A stretch of 64,000 bases of DNA from an uncultured Desulfuromusa sp. (lineage in GTDB: Bacteria; Desulfobacterota; Desulfuromonadia; Desulfuromonadales; Geopsychrobacteraceae). The notes under the pieces are model-generated. The model was given only the letters and a program-made list of their open reading frames with translations. It had not been told where the DNA came from and searched no databases. The DNA lies in the NCBI RefSeq assembly GCF_963675815.1, contig NZ_OY776576.1, positions 186,001 through 250,000 of the forward strand, written 5' to 3'. The first letter of the stretch is position 1; each line of letters begins with the position of its first letter. The position numbers were made by a program, and so were the translations under genes. This document shows positions 36,565 to 45,262 of the stretch, in pieces.

Positions 36565-37977
36565 TTAATCCTCTTTTTTCAGCACGGAGATTAAGATCTG
36601 GGTCAATAAGGCTTCTTCTGTTGCGAAAACAGCCCGTAAATTAACCAGAAGGCGATCATTCTGCACCCTGGTGACAACGGCCGGGGAAAAAGTGCGCAAT
36701 TGCTTCGCCAGATCAGCAGTCCGTTTGACCAAGGGGTTGATTTCAACAGCCCAGTCCGACAGCTCTGTAAGCGGCATGGCACCACCCCCAACCCGGGAGA
36801 TGTCTTCAACCAGTGCGATTTCCGCATCCAGGGCTTCAGCACTCAGTTGCTCGTACAAATGTTGACAACGTTGCTTCTGCAATTCAGGGTCAGCTGAAAA
36901 CATCTGCAATACGGGTAATTCCTGTAACGCTTGTTCCGGTTGCAGATAAAGACGTAACGTGGACTCAAGTGCCGCAAGAGTCAGCTTATCAATTCTCAAT
37001 GCCCGGGCCAGAGGATGTTTGCGAATTTTCTTGATCAGGTCGGCACGTCCGACAATTAACCCTGCCTGGGGGCCACCGAGCAATTTGTCACCACTGAAAG
37101 TAATAACATCAACTCCGGCCTTGACCACCTCGGGAACCGTCGGTTCTCGTTCCAAACCATAACCACTCAGATCCAGCAGTAATCCACTGCCCAGATCTTC
37201 CATCAAAATCAGATCATGTTCACGCGCCACAGGCAATAGTTCACGGGCCGGGACCTCTTTGGTGAACCCGACAATGCGATAATTACTGGTGTGAACTTTC
37301 AACAGAATGGCCGTATTTTCAGAAATTGCCTGCTGATAATCACGTAAATGAGTCCGGTTTGACGAGCCGACTTCCCGCAAAATCACTCCTCCGGCTTCCA
37401 TCACCTCGGGAATCCGGAATGCTCCGCCAATTTCAACCAACTCTCCTCGGGAAACAACAGCTTCGCGCCCTTTTCCCAGAGCGGTCAATGCCAGCAAAAC
37501 CGCTCCCGAGTTATTATTAACAACAAACGCCGCTTCAGCCCCTGTCAGTTGTTTTAATAACCTTTCGACATGGGAGAAGCGCTGTCCCCGACAGCCGCTA
37601 TCCAGCTCAAATTCAAGATTGGAGTACCCTGCGGCAACGTCATTAATGGCACGTAAAGATTGCGGAGACAGAGGAGCACGGCCCAGATTGGTGTGCAAAA
37701 GAGTTCCAGTTGCGTTGATCACTTTACGCAGTGACGGTTGCAGAAATTCCCGACAGTGAGCAGCAGCAACGGTCGCTATGGCTGTCGGAAGAAGGCGTTC
37801 AGGGGAAATATTTTCCTCTGTCGTGAGAATTTCCTGACGCAAAGACGCTATCAATTTCTGGACGGCGTGTGACAAAATCTCTTGTGGCAACTGTTGAGCC
37901 AAAGCCAGCATTGACTTCTCACGTAAAACTCGATCGATCGCTGGAATGGTCCGCAGCAAATCCTGTCGCCCGCTCAT
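36565..37977 (-). CDS. selA: L-seryl-tRNA(Sec) selenium transferase
   Basis: 470-residue PLP enzyme that converts Ser-tRNA(Sec) to Sec-tRNA using selenophosphate. The N-terminal LLRTIPAIDRVL matches the tRNA-binding segment. NATGTLLHTNLGRAPLS, VNNNSGAVLLAL and the PLP-lysine motif FSGDKLLGGPQAG are diagnostic. ATG 37977 has AAAGGA 6 bases upstream. It is the first gene of selA-selB-selD-tatA-like on the minus strand; the tRNA-Ala gene lies divergently upstream. The Sec tRNA gene itself (selC) is not in the window. Confidence 0.96.
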   Translation of the reverse strand: MSGRQDLLRTIPAIDRVLREKSMLALAQQLPQEILSHAVQKLIASLRQEILTTEENISPERLLPTAIATVAAAHCREFLQPSLRKVINATGTLLHTNLGRAPLSPQSLRAINDVAAGYSNLEFELDSGCRGQRFSHVERLLKQLTGAEAAFVVNNNSGAVLLALTALGKGREAVVSRGELVEIGGAFRIPEVMEAGGVILREVGSSNRTHLRDYQQAISENTAILLKVHTSNYRIVGFTKEVPARELLPVAREHDLILMEDLGSGLLLDLSGYGLEREPTVPEVVKAGVDVITFSGDKLLGGPQAGLIVGRADLIKKIRKHPLARALRIDKLTLAALESTLRLYLQPEQALQELPVLQMFSADPELQKQRCQHLYEQLSAEALDAEIALVEDISRVGGGAMPLTELSDWAVEINPLVKRTADLAKQLRTFSPAVVTRVQNDRLLVNLRAVFATEEALLTQILISVLKKED

Positions 37978-38117
37978 AATTTTCCTTTCTTTTTTGCTTT
38001 TGTGAAAGTTTTAAATTTTTCGCACGGAAGTCTACCATGGCATTTCATAAATGAACAACCATAGAGATTAACAAGGAAAACTTTGATCAAGAGACATTCT
38101 CAACCTATTTTTTCTTA

Positions 38118-38147
38118 TTGACACTTCAATCATAGCTTTGTTATAAA
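38118..38147 (+). promoter_or_regulatory. Sigma-70 promoter of tRNA-Ala
   Basis: TTGACA at 38118-38123 and TATAAA at 38142-38147 with an 18-base spacer (or TTATAA with 17). The tRNA starts 16 bases further on, as expected for a stable-RNA promoter. Confidence 0.8.
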
Positions 38148-38163
38148 TCGCCCACTCTAATAA

Positions 38164-38239
38164 GGGGCTGTAGCTCAGTTGGGAGAGCGTTTGACTGGCA
38201 GTCAAAAGGTCCGCGGTTCGATCCCGCGTAGCTCCACCA
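38164..38239 (+). tRNA. tRNA-Ala (anticodon GGC)
   Basis: 76 bases including encoded CCA. The acceptor stem GGGGCTG / TAGCTCC contains the G3:U70 pair that identifies tRNA-Ala. The D-loop is AGCTCAGTTGGGAGAGC, the anticodon loop CTGGCAG gives GGC, and the T-arm is CGCGGTTCGATCCCGCG. A terminator follows at 38245-38280. Confidence 0.97.
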
Positions 38240-38286
38240 AAAAACCAAGCACTTAGCGTTCATTCGCTCGGTGCTTTTTTGTATCT
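38227..38286 (+). repeat. Direct repeat, copy 1: tRNA-Ala 3' end plus terminator
   Basis: From CGTAG of the tRNA acceptor arm through the terminator. It matches 39830-39891 over about 60 bases, with the core ACTTAGCGTTCATTC identical. The pair brackets the ELM1-family gene, as in insertion at a tRNA 3' end. Confidence 0.75.
38245..38280 (+). terminator. Terminator of tRNA-Ala
   Basis: AAGCAC and GTGCTT arms with an inner AGCG / CGCT stem closing a TTCATT loop, followed by TTTTTT. A decayed copy of this element lies at about 39851-39886. Confidence 0.8.
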
Positions 38287-38661
38287 AATTCATCAAGGCT
38301 TTCTGTTCATCAGATTGTCGCTGCTTCAAGCCCAGCAAAGGAAGCTATAAAAAATAGACAGGCTCTTTCTTTAATGAAGTTAACCCGTTGTATTTTTATA
38401 GATACTCTTCTTTCAAACATAAAAACAACTTAAAACCAAAAAGAAACATTCTGGTTTCAAACGGCTCAACAGTTCTTCTATTTTTACATTTTTCGCGTTC
38501 CTTAGTCCTAAAATGGTGTGCGAAAGGGAGTCGTAAGCTTCCCCAATAGTGACCTCCCCCCCCAGGAACTAACAAGATCAAAACCTTTTGATCGTTCAAT
38601 ACTCACAATAGCCCAGCAAAATTCAGAACACATTGATCCTGTTTCTAATGGAGCAAATATT

Positions 38662-39738
38662 ATGCGAATACTTGTTCTCTATGATGGAAAAGCCGGGCAT
38701 TTGAGTCAATCTTTAGGGGCAGCCCAGTTGATACGCTCGCGCCTGAACTCCCCGGTTACAATTGAGCAGCAAGTTGCCAAAATACGTCTAAAATTTCTGA
38801 ATCGGTTCATTCGAAAACTGGCGCTGATTCCTTCTTCCATGTTGCAACGGCTGGTCATACACAGCTACCGGTGGAAAATTCCCGAGCAAAAACCAGATCT
38901 GATTATATCATTTGGCGGAAATGTCATCGCTCTCAATGTTGCTTTGGCAAAGTTATGGAAGTGCAATAATGTTGTGATAGGGAATTTATATTCCATCAAC
39001 CTGAAGCACATTGATGCCCATATTACTGTTTTTGGTGATACAGCAGAAGCAAAAGCCATTGCCAGCCGCGTTGCACTGTGTAAAATCGACCCACAGGTTT
39101 GTGCTGAAAAAGGGAATGAATTGAGAAAGCAACTGCCCTATTCAGAATATTGGGCCATGTTGGTCGGTGGTAATGGAGCAGGATACCAATATCAAGCGTC
39201 AGATTGGCACCGTTTAGGCTCTTCGATGAATTTTTTAAGCAAGCGCTTTGGAATCAAATGGATACTGACAACATCACGGCGTAGCGGGCTGGAAGCTGAA
39301 CAAATTCTGCAGCAGTATCTTGAACCATCAGTCTGTGCAAAAAGCTATTTGGCTTCACAGCCGGAAAGTGGTTCTTTAGAAGCGATCCTTGGTTCATGCG
39401 ACAAACTTTTTTGTACTGAAGACAGCCTTTCCATGCTGACAGAATCTGTCTCTGTCGAAAAACCTGTCACAACGCTGCTCCCAAAACAAACCATCCCCAA
39501 AAGAGTTCACAGCAACACGGTTAAATATATGGCCTCTACGGGTCTGATTAAGAGGGTAAACATAGAGAACCTGAATGAATTCATGCCGCAATCGTACCAG
39601 CCGGAGAAATCTTATTCAGAACATCTGGAAGACATTTACACCCAATTGATCTCATTGCTTTCACAGCTAGATAAAGAATGCACCGATTCAGTATCTATCA
39701 ATCCCGGACAGCCACTATTGTCAATCAAGGGAAGTTAG
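38662..39738 (+). CDS. Mitochondrial-fission ELM1-like family protein (DUF1022 type)
   Basis: 358 residues from ATG 38662 (MRILVLYDGKAGHLSQSLG), chosen because GGAG lies 9 bases before it; the ORF is open 48 codons further upstream without a ribosome site. The fold looks like a GT-B-type nucleotide-sugar-binding protein: PDLIISFGGNVIALNVALAK, YWAMLVGGNGAGYQY, ILTTSRRSGLEAEQIL, LFCTEDSLSMLTESVSVEKP. Bacterial ELM1-family members are linked to lipopolysaccharide or surface glycan loci, but no activity is established. It is the only gene between two copies of the tRNA-Ala tail, so it probably came in as cargo. Confidence 0.75.
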   Translation: MRILVLYDGKAGHLSQSLGAAQLIRSRLNSPVTIEQQVAKIRLKFLNRFIRKLALIPSSMLQRLVIHSYRWKIPEQKPDLIISFGGNVIALNVALAKLWKCNNVVIGNLYSINLKHIDAHITVFGDTAEAKAIASRVALCKIDPQVCAEKGNELRKQLPYSEYWAMLVGGNGAGYQYQASDWHRLGSSMNFLSKRFGIKWILTTSRRSGLEAEQILQQYLEPSVCAKSYLASQPESGSLEAILGSCDKLFCTEDSLSMLTESVSVEKPVTTLLPKQTIPKRVHSNTVKYMASTGLIKRVNIENLNEFMPQSYQPEKSYSEHLEDIYTQLISLLSQLDKECTDSVSINPGQPLLSIKGS

Positions 39739-39829
39739 CGGTGGAGCCCCTCCAACAACGACATAGGTTACTCATTCTCCTATAATCCATAACTTTGTTG
39801 ACGGGCTCGGTAAAAAGAATTAATTCCAA

Positions 39830-39891
39830 CGTAGATCTGATCAAAAAAATCAAGTACTTAGCGTTCATTCACTCGGTGTTTTTTTGTGTTT
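39830..39891 (+). repeat. Direct repeat, copy 2: decayed tRNA-Ala tail plus terminator
   Basis: CGTAG, an A-rich run, then AGTACTTAGCGTTCATTCAC and a T-run, clearly derived from 38227-38286 with several substitutions that weaken the hairpin (GCAC to GTAC and GGTGC to GGTGT). The CCA end is no longer recognisable. Confidence 0.7.
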
Positions 39892-39925
39892 CAGGGCTAA
39901 TTGTCAAATCAGCTGTCGCCCAAGT

Positions 39926-40564
39926 TCACTTTTGGCAACTCATCAGTTTACTCTTTCCAGTTTGAGAATGATTTAACGTAACACGGGCAAAGATCTGTTT
40001 TAACGATTCCGCTCCCCCTTTCACAAATTCACGAGCATCTTTTGAACCCATGGAAAGCAGTCTGATGTAAAAAAGGAGTTTAACGACTGGACGCTGGGGA
40101 ATTTCGTGCTCCATAAGCAGGACGTAACCATCGGGGCGGATCACCCGTTTCATTTCGCGCAGAGCTTTTTGACGAGTTTCTCCCTTCAGTTCATAAAGGG
40201 CATGGGAACATGTCACCACATCGAAACTGTCATCTGCAAAAGGAAGCAGCGCCGCATCCCCCTCGACAAAAATGACCCGGCCAGTCACGTTTTTCTCTTG
40301 AGCTTTGCCCAGCATGCCATGGGAAAAATCGTAGCCAATAGCCACGGATTCCGGATAACACGACTCAAAAGCCAAAACCACCGATCCCGTTCCGCAGCAA
40401 AGATCCAGAATACGGGGTGCAGGTTGATCCTCCAAGTGGGCGGCATCGACTAGAAACTTTCGTGTGTCGTCTTCGTCCTGTCTGGAGTGCATCCGGATGA
40501 AGGCATCATAAATGTGTGAGAAAAAATCGTAGTACTTACGCCGCCCTTTCCTTAAATGGGTCAT
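39926..40564 (-). CDS. Class I SAM-dependent methyltransferase
   Basis: 212-residue cytoplasmic methyltransferase of the UbiE/Methyltransf_11 type. SAM-binding motif I is ILDLCCGTGSVVLAFE, motif II includes FVEGDAALLPFADDSFDVVT, and motif III is MKRVIRPDGYVLLMEHE. The N-terminal YYDFFSHIYDAF is typical of small-molecule or quinone-like methyltransferases. No neighbouring pathway gene suggests the substrate. It is convergent with the ELM1-like gene and divergent from pabB. Confidence 0.85.
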   Translation of the reverse strand: MTHLRKGRRKYYDFFSHIYDAFIRMHSRQDEDDTRKFLVDAAHLEDQPAPRILDLCCGTGSVVLAFESCYPESVAIGYDFSHGMLGKAQEKNVTGRVIFVEGDAALLPFADDSFDVVTCSHALYELKGETRQKALREMKRVIRPDGYVLLMEHEIPQRPVVKLLFYIRLLSMGSKDAREFVKGGAESLKQIFARVTLNHSQTGKSKLMSCQK

Positions 40565-40877
40565 AGCTCCCTTTCCGCCCTGAAATGCAGTCTTAAAGAA
40601 CTGGATAGAGTGAAAAAACTTCCTGGCTATTCCTGACCTTGCAAAAGACCTGTTCTTTGCTCATAAAGTCTGTTAAAAGTAGTAAAAATTAACGTAAAGT
40701 TAATACGAACTGATGAGTTTTCAGTTTCCGGTTCGCTCACTAACACAACGAACTGTAAGCATTTTTCCATCTGCTTAAATAGTAGCATATTTTCTGCTGG
40801 TTTCTCCCCGAGAAGCTCCACAAGAACAATCAAGAGTTGGCTGTAACTAGCTGACTTTTTTATTGATAACGTGATCC
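40565..40877. other. 313-base intergenic region, no gene found
   Basis: It lies between the methyltransferase and pabB starts and must hold both divergent promoters. A 68-codon minus-strand ORF inside it has no ribosome site or family resemblance, so I leave it out. Confidence 0.6.
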
Positions 40878-42242
40878 ATGGCTATTTTGTCCCACAGCAT
40901 CAATCTGCCTCACTTCGACCCTCTGGCTCTCTATTTCCATTGTTACCCCAATGGTCCCGGTTTTCTTGAATCACTCAACCCACTCCCCAAAACAGGTCGT
41001 TATTCTATCGTGCCGCTACGTGGTCAAGAGCATTACTCTCTCAAAAACGGCCGTCTTTTCTGTAGCGATGCAACAAACACGCGGTGGCTCCCCGGAGAAC
41101 CACTGGCAACGCTTGGCGATATTCTCAGAAAAAGAGCGGTTCCAACACCGACTGGAACCCCCTTTCCTGGCGGTTTTTTTGGTTATTTCGGGTACGATCT
41201 GGCAAATCAGATTGAAGACTTGCCGCAAAAAGCACTCCGAGATTTATCGATACCGGATCTACAGCTGTATTGGGTGGATATCACTGCGGTCTACGACCAC
41301 CAGACGCAACAATTAACGTTGGCAACTCTCGATCCGGCGGTTGATCTAAAAGCATATGAAAAGCAGATAAAAAGGTCCCAGCAACCTCTTTCGCCGCAGC
41401 CCCTGAACATCACGCAAAAACCGGAACCCATCATGTCCCGTGAACGGTTCATCTCCATGGTTGAACGGGGCAAAGACTATATCGCTGCCGGAGATATCTA
41501 TCAGGTCAACCTCTCTTGCCGTTTTGACGGGGAAATAGAAGGACCATCCAGCGAACTTTATCGCCGCCTCCGTAAGATCAATCCTTCCCCGTTTTCCTGC
41601 TTGTTAAATTTCCCGGATGGAGACATTATTTCCAGTTCACCGGAACGTCTCGTTTCTGTGCAAAACGGATTGGCGGAAACCCGACCGATTGCCGGAACCC
41701 GACCCCGCGGCCCCTTACAGCCAGATGATCAACGCGTAGGGGAAGAACTTCTCCGTCATCCCAAAGAACGTGCAGAGCATATTATGCTGCTGGATCTGGA
41801 AAGAAATGATCTTGGCAAAGTCTGTCAGGCGGGCAGTGTGGTGGTCGATGAGCTGATGGTACTGGAACAGTATTCCCACGTGACCCATATTGTTTCCAAT
41901 GTCTGCGGAAAATTAAATCATTGTTGCGGCCCTTTTGACCTGCTCAAAGCGACGTTTCCAGGCGGCACAATTACCGGGGTCCCGAAAAAAAGGTGTATGG
42001 AAATCATTGATGAGCTTGAACCCGTCGGTCGAGGCAGCTACACTGGAAGCGCCGGTTACATCAGCGCCTGCGGCAATATGGATCTGAATATCCTGATTCG
42101 TAGTTTTCAGCGCATCGGCAACACCCTCACCTATCAGACCGGAGCCGGTATTGTTGCCGACTCAATTCCGGAGCAGGAATGGCAAGAATGTCTCCACAAG
42201 GGGGAAGCAATGCGGACACTCTTTCAAGATTTTAAAAACTAG
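40878..42242 (+). CDS. pabB: Aminodeoxychorismate synthase component I (PabB), PIAGT type
   Basis: 454-residue chorismate-utilising enzyme that makes 4-amino-4-deoxychorismate for folate synthesis with a glutaminase partner. Motifs seen: GDIYQVNLSCRFDG, SSSPERLVSV, ETRPIAGTRPRG, LERNDLGKVC, FPGGTITGVPKKRCMEIID and YTGSAGYIS. The motif that is PIKGT in E. coli PabB (nucleophilic Lys) is PIAGT here, as in anthranilate synthase and in some PabB proteins. I call it PabB and not TrpE because of its short N-terminal domain and because pabC follows 4 bases downstream. No glutaminase gene (pabA) is adjacent. Confidence 0.87.
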   Translation: MAILSHSINLPHFDPLALYFHCYPNGPGFLESLNPLPKTGRYSIVPLRGQEHYSLKNGRLFCSDATNTRWLPGEPLATLGDILRKRAVPTPTGTPFPGGFFGYFGYDLANQIEDLPQKALRDLSIPDLQLYWVDITAVYDHQTQQLTLATLDPAVDLKAYEKQIKRSQQPLSPQPLNITQKPEPIMSRERFISMVERGKDYIAAGDIYQVNLSCRFDGEIEGPSSELYRRLRKINPSPFSCLLNFPDGDIISSSPERLVSVQNGLAETRPIAGTRPRGPLQPDDQRVGEELLRHPKERAEHIMLLDLERNDLGKVCQAGSVVVDELMVLEQYSHVTHIVSNVCGKLNHCCGPFDLLKATFPGGTITGVPKKRCMEIIDELEPVGRGSYTGSAGYISACGNMDLNILIRSFQRIGNTLTYQTGAGIVADSIPEQEWQECLHKGEAMRTLFQDFKN

Positions 42243-42246
42243 CGCC

Positions 42247-43080
42247 ATGTTGATCTGTCTGGACGGAACATTTCTCTCTCGTGAAGATGCCGAAATACCC
42301 ATCAGCGACGGCGGGTTCTTGTTCGGAGAGACTCTATTTGAAACATTAAAAGCGCATGAGCAGACGATTTTTTTGCTGCCGCAGCACCTTAATCGATTGG
42401 AACAATCGGCAAAAGCACTCATTTTCCCCTGTCACCGACAAAAAATTGAAGACGCGTTGCAACAAATGGCAGCAGCACTTGAATCTCCAGTCTCACGCAT
42501 CAGGTTAACCCTCAGTCGCGGTGACTTTACCGGCTTAGCATGGCCCTCGGCGGGACGGGGTCGGTTTCTGATCACAGCAACGGAATACATCGAACCAACT
42601 GATGATGAAAGACAATCCGGAGTTGCATGCAGCATTGCCCCCAATCAAAGGGTCAATCCGGTGAGCCACCTCCCACAGATGAAACGTGGGAATTATGCCG
42701 ATTGTCTTTATGCCGCAAACTTTGCATACCAGAACGGTACGCGCGAAGCTCTGTTTCTTGATCAGCAACAGAATATTCTTGAAGGTTGCAGCAGCAATGT
42801 GTTTGCCTTCATTGATGACCGCCTAGTCACACCGCCCCTTGGATCGCTGGTGCTGAATGGTATTATGCGCCAACAAGTAATCAACGCTGCAACGGAATCT
42901 GGGATTGTTGTGATCGAAAGAGATCTGCCTTTCAGAGAGTTGGAGCAAGCCGAAGAAATTTTTTTGACGAATTCATTAATCGGCATTCTCCCCGTTTCCA
43001 GAATAGAAAATCAAACGATTAACCGGGAAGAATGCCGACAATATTTACTAAAAACACTCCGGCAACGGATAGACACTTGA
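42247..43080 (+). CDS. pabC: 4-Amino-4-deoxychorismate lyase / class IV aminotransferase
   Basis: 277-residue fold-type IV PLP enzyme. The start ATG 42247 (MLICLDGTFLSREDAEIPISDGGFL, first part quoted) follows the pabB stop by 4 bases. Seen: ISDGGFLFGETLFETLK, the PLP lysine in MKRGNYADCLYAA, EGCSSNVFAFIDDRLVTPP and GIMRQQVINAA. In the context of pabB it should release pyruvate from aminodeoxychorismate to give p-aminobenzoate. Branched-chain or D-amino-acid aminotransferases share the fold but fit the context less well. Its stop codon overlaps the -35 box of the tRNA-Leu promoter. Confidence 0.88.
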   Translation: MLICLDGTFLSREDAEIPISDGGFLFGETLFETLKAHEQTIFLLPQHLNRLEQSAKALIFPCHRQKIEDALQQMAAALESPVSRIRLTLSRGDFTGLAWPSAGRGRFLITATEYIEPTDDERQSGVACSIAPNQRVNPVSHLPQMKRGNYADCLYAANFAYQNGTREALFLDQQQNILEGCSSNVFAFIDDRLVTPPLGSLVLNGIMRQQVINAATESGIVVIERDLPFRELEQAEEIFLTNSLIGILPVSRIENQTINREECRQYLLKTLRQRIDT

Positions 43081-43104
43081 CAAACCGTTCTGGAACAATA
43101 TAAT
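43077..43104 (+). promoter_or_regulatory. Near-consensus sigma-70 promoter of tRNA-Leu
   Basis: TTGACA at 43077-43082 and TATAAT at 43099-43104, both perfect consensus, with a 16-base spacer. The -35 box overlaps the pabC stop codon. Confidence 0.88.
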
Positions 43105-43115
43105 CATCTCCCCAA

Positions 43116-43200
43116 GCCGAAGTGGTGGAATTGGTAGACACGACGGTCTCAAACACCGTTGCTTCACGGCGTGCCGGTTCGATTCCGGCCTTCGGTACCA
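43116..43200 (+). tRNA. tRNA-Leu (anticodon CAA)
   Basis: 85 bases with encoded CCA and the long variable arm of type II tRNAs (GTTGCTTCACGGCG). The acceptor stem is GCCGAAG / CTTCGGT, the anticodon loop CTCAAAC gives CAA, and the T-arm is GCCGGTTCGATTCCGGC. Part of its 3' end is repeated at 49551-49565. Confidence 0.97.
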
Positions 43201-43211
43201 TTTCATAGATT

Positions 43212-43238
43212 AAGCCTCCGATTTATCGGGGGCTTTTT
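43212..43238 (+). terminator. Terminator of tRNA-Leu
   Basis: AAGCCTCCG and CGGGGGCTT arms (one G-U pair) with an ATTTAT loop, then TTTTTCTTT. A similar terminator follows the second tRNA tail at 49579. Confidence 0.88.
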
Positions 43239-43495
43239 CTTTGGGGCCAGGATAACTTCCTTTCCCCACCAGCGTTGCAAGCCACTATTTCCCCAGCCCT
43301 ATCCTAAAAAGGTTGAAATCTCTCAATATTCATTTCTTTTCTGGCAGCCAATAAGACTCTATATCTTTCAGAAGGCAGCAAATGGTTTGCTGACAACGTC
43401 TTGATCTCTATGACATTACTGATTGCCGAAAAACGTTCCAAAGTAAAAAAGACCATCGCTTAATTGATCGTCAATTTAATTAATCATGATAGTTT

Positions 43496-43595
43496 GTTGA
43501 AGTGGTTTCAATATCAAAGATAAGATACTGAATGATTTCGATCTCTCTATCGGTCGGTAACGAAAGAACAAATAGGTAATATGTCCCCCGAATTC
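43496..43595 (+). repeat. 100-bp direct repeat, copy A
   Basis: Runs from GTTGAAGTGGTTTCAATAT to GGTAATATGTCCCCCGAATT and is about 89 percent identical to 49419-49516 by eye. No ORF of its own. With copy B it brackets the accessory gene block. Its right end contains one unit of the ATGTCC-CGGAATT motif family seen again at 49.4-51.2 kb. Confidence 0.85.
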
Positions 43596-43669
43596 TACTC
43601 TTAAAGTTCGTTTTGTTTGCCCCTGAGCACTGACAACCGCAGGAGTTGCCAGTGCCCTTACGCAACAGG

Positions 43670-44218
43670 TTAGGCGGCTTTTTTGGATTCTACATTGGGA
43701 AAGTCGACATCTGTTTGGGCCACATTATTGATGTAGTTCGTAAGCACATTAAGCGCAACGTTCAGCACAATCTCTACGATGCCCTCCTCACTATAACCAG
43801 CATCCCGTAGCTTATTGAGGTCCTGATCAGAAATTTTCCCCTGTTGTGATGCAACCAAACGGGCAAATTGCAGCGCTACCTCAATTTTCTGGTCTTTGGA
43901 ATGTCCATCACGTGCTGCTGAAATTTCAGATGTTTCTACCTTAGCCATGTTCTCTGCCAGATAACTATGTGCTGATAGGCAGTATTCACAGGCGTTGTAT
44001 TCAGCAATGGTCAGGGCAATCCTTTCACGCAGACCTATGGGCAGCACCCCTTTGCCCAATGCGGTGTTCAGGAACAGGTAGCCTTCAAGGGCAGCAGAAC
44101 TTGTGCCTATCATCTTCATCATGTTCGGCACAACACCCAATTGCTTTTGGACCTCATCGAGTAAGGTTTTTGAGGCGGAAGACGATTGTTCTACGGTAGG
44201 GATAACGATTCTAGACAT
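43670..44218 (-). CDS. Carboxymuconolactone decarboxylase / AhpD-like family protein
   Basis: 182-residue all-helical protein of the CMD family. The redox-type motif EYNACEYCLSAHSYLAE retains the Cys-x-x-Cys pair and nearby His of AhpD-like peroxidase-related proteins. GVVPNMMKMIGTSSAALEGYL (first part) and VNVALNVLTNYINNVAQTDVD-like C-terminal sequence match the peroxidase-related subgroup. A GGAG ribosome site lies 8 bases before the ATG. It is divergent from a LysR gene that probably controls it. Likely role: protection against peroxide or an electrophile, or an unknown hydrolase-like activity; the substrate is not known. Confidence 0.82.
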   Translation of the reverse strand: MSRIVIPTVEQSSSASKTLLDEVQKQLGVVPNMMKMIGTSSAALEGYLFLNTALGKGVLPIGLRERIALTIAEYNACEYCLSAHSYLAENMAKVETSEISAARDGHSKDQKIEVALQFARLVASQQGKISDQDLNKLRDAGYSEEGIVEIVLNVALNVLTNYINNVAQTDVDFPNVESKKAA

Positions 44219-44253
44219 GGTGTTACTCCTTTCTGTTTAAATTAGTTTTTTAT

Positions 44254-44280
44254 ATGCGCTTGATAGTATCCGTTGCGCAT
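44254..44280. promoter_or_regulatory. Candidate LysR operator between the AhpD-like and lysR genes
   Basis: Inverted repeat ATGCGC - 15 bases - GCGCAT in the 141-base divergent intergenic region. The position and the T-N-A-like dyad suit a LysR-type regulator. Confidence 0.5.
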
Positions 44281-44359
44281 GGTTATATTATGTGTAATTC
44301 CACTTTGAAAAAGAATAGCCATTTTTTGCAATTGTTTATTACGTTTACTGGAATAATTA

Positions 44360-45262
44360 ATGGATCGTCAACACCTCATGGAAGTGTTTGTCGCTGTGGC
44401 TGAAACGGAGAGTTTCAGTGGAGCCGCCCGTCGTCTGAATTTATCAGCAGCTTCGGTAACTCGCGCTATTGCGACGCTTGAAACAAACTTGCAAGTAAAA
44501 CTACTGAATAGAACAACTCGCTCAGTGAGAGTCACCGACGCCGGGCATATTTACCTAGCCGCTGTACGTCGAATCCTTGATGATATATATGCAGTCAATG
44601 AGACATTGGCGGGAGCTCGTACAAAGCCAAGCGGAAAACTATCCGTCACCGCCCCGGTAGAGTTTGGTAAGATGTTCATAAATCCGGTAATCGTCGAATA
44701 CTTGGAGCTTTATTCGGAGATGGAAGTGTCTGCCTTATTCCTTGACCGAGTTGTAAACTTGCAGGAAGAAGGTGTTGATGTTGGTATACGTATCGGTGAA
44801 TTGCCGGATTCAAACGTGAAGGCAGCTCTAGTAGGTGAAGTGCGCAAAGTGGTTTGCGCCTCCACAGAATATCTGGCAAACCATGGCGAACCAAAAAAAC
44901 CGGCAGATTTGACCCAGCATTTGATAGTCTCCTCGAACTCTGTAACACCGACAGTAGACTGGAAATTTAGGCAAGACTCCGGATTAACATCGGTGCGAGT
45001 TAATCCACGTTTGAGTGTTTCCAGTGTAGAGTCAGCTATAGGTGCTGTCTCCAGTGGGTTCGGAATAACCAGACTGCTGTCATATCAAGTCGCACCATAC
45101 ATAGCTTCTGGCAAAATCAAATATCTACTGACGGAATATGAACCCTTGCCACTCCCCATTCACGTGCTTCACCTCGAAGGCCGCTACGCATCCGCGAAAG
45201 TCAGAACATTTGTGGATCTTGCTGTCGCCAAGTTAAGAACATCTTCCCTGTACTTATTTTAG
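44360..45262 (+). CDS. LysR-family transcriptional regulator
   Basis: 300 residues. The N-terminal winged helix (MEVFVAVAETESFSGAARRL, then LNLSAASVTRAIATLE) is the classic LysR DNA-binding domain. The effector domain over about 90-300 is of the periplasmic-binding fold and resembles the CrgA/PecT-like branch (LSVTAPVEFGKMFINPVIVEYL, partly quoted). It is divergent from the AhpD-like gene and likely regulates it and itself. The effector is unknown. Confidence 0.93.
   Translation: MDRQHLMEVFVAVAETESFSGAARRLNLSAASVTRAIATLETNLQVKLLNRTTRSVRVTDAGHIYLAAVRRILDDIYAVNETLAGARTKPSGKLSVTAPVEFGKMFINPVIVEYLELYSEMEVSALFLDRVVNLQEEGVDVGIRIGELPDSNVKAALVGEVRKVVCASTEYLANHGEPKKPADLTQHLIVSSNSVTPTVDWKFRQDSGLTSVRVNPRLSVSSVESAIGAVSSGFGITRLLSYQVAPYIASGKIKYLLTEYEPLPLPIHVLHLEGRYASAKVRTFVDLAVAKLRTSSLYLF

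Noticed and set aside
38164..38239. Selenocysteine tRNA (selC) next to selA
   Set aside because: The gene is a standard 76-base tRNA with GGC anticodon and a G3:U70 pair, so it is tRNA-Ala. A Sec tRNA would be about 95 bases with a TCA anticodon.
38396..38599. 67-codon minus-strand ORF upstream of the ELM1-like gene
   Set aside because: It has a low-complexity composition, no ribosome site and no family resemblance, in an AT-rich intergenic stretch.
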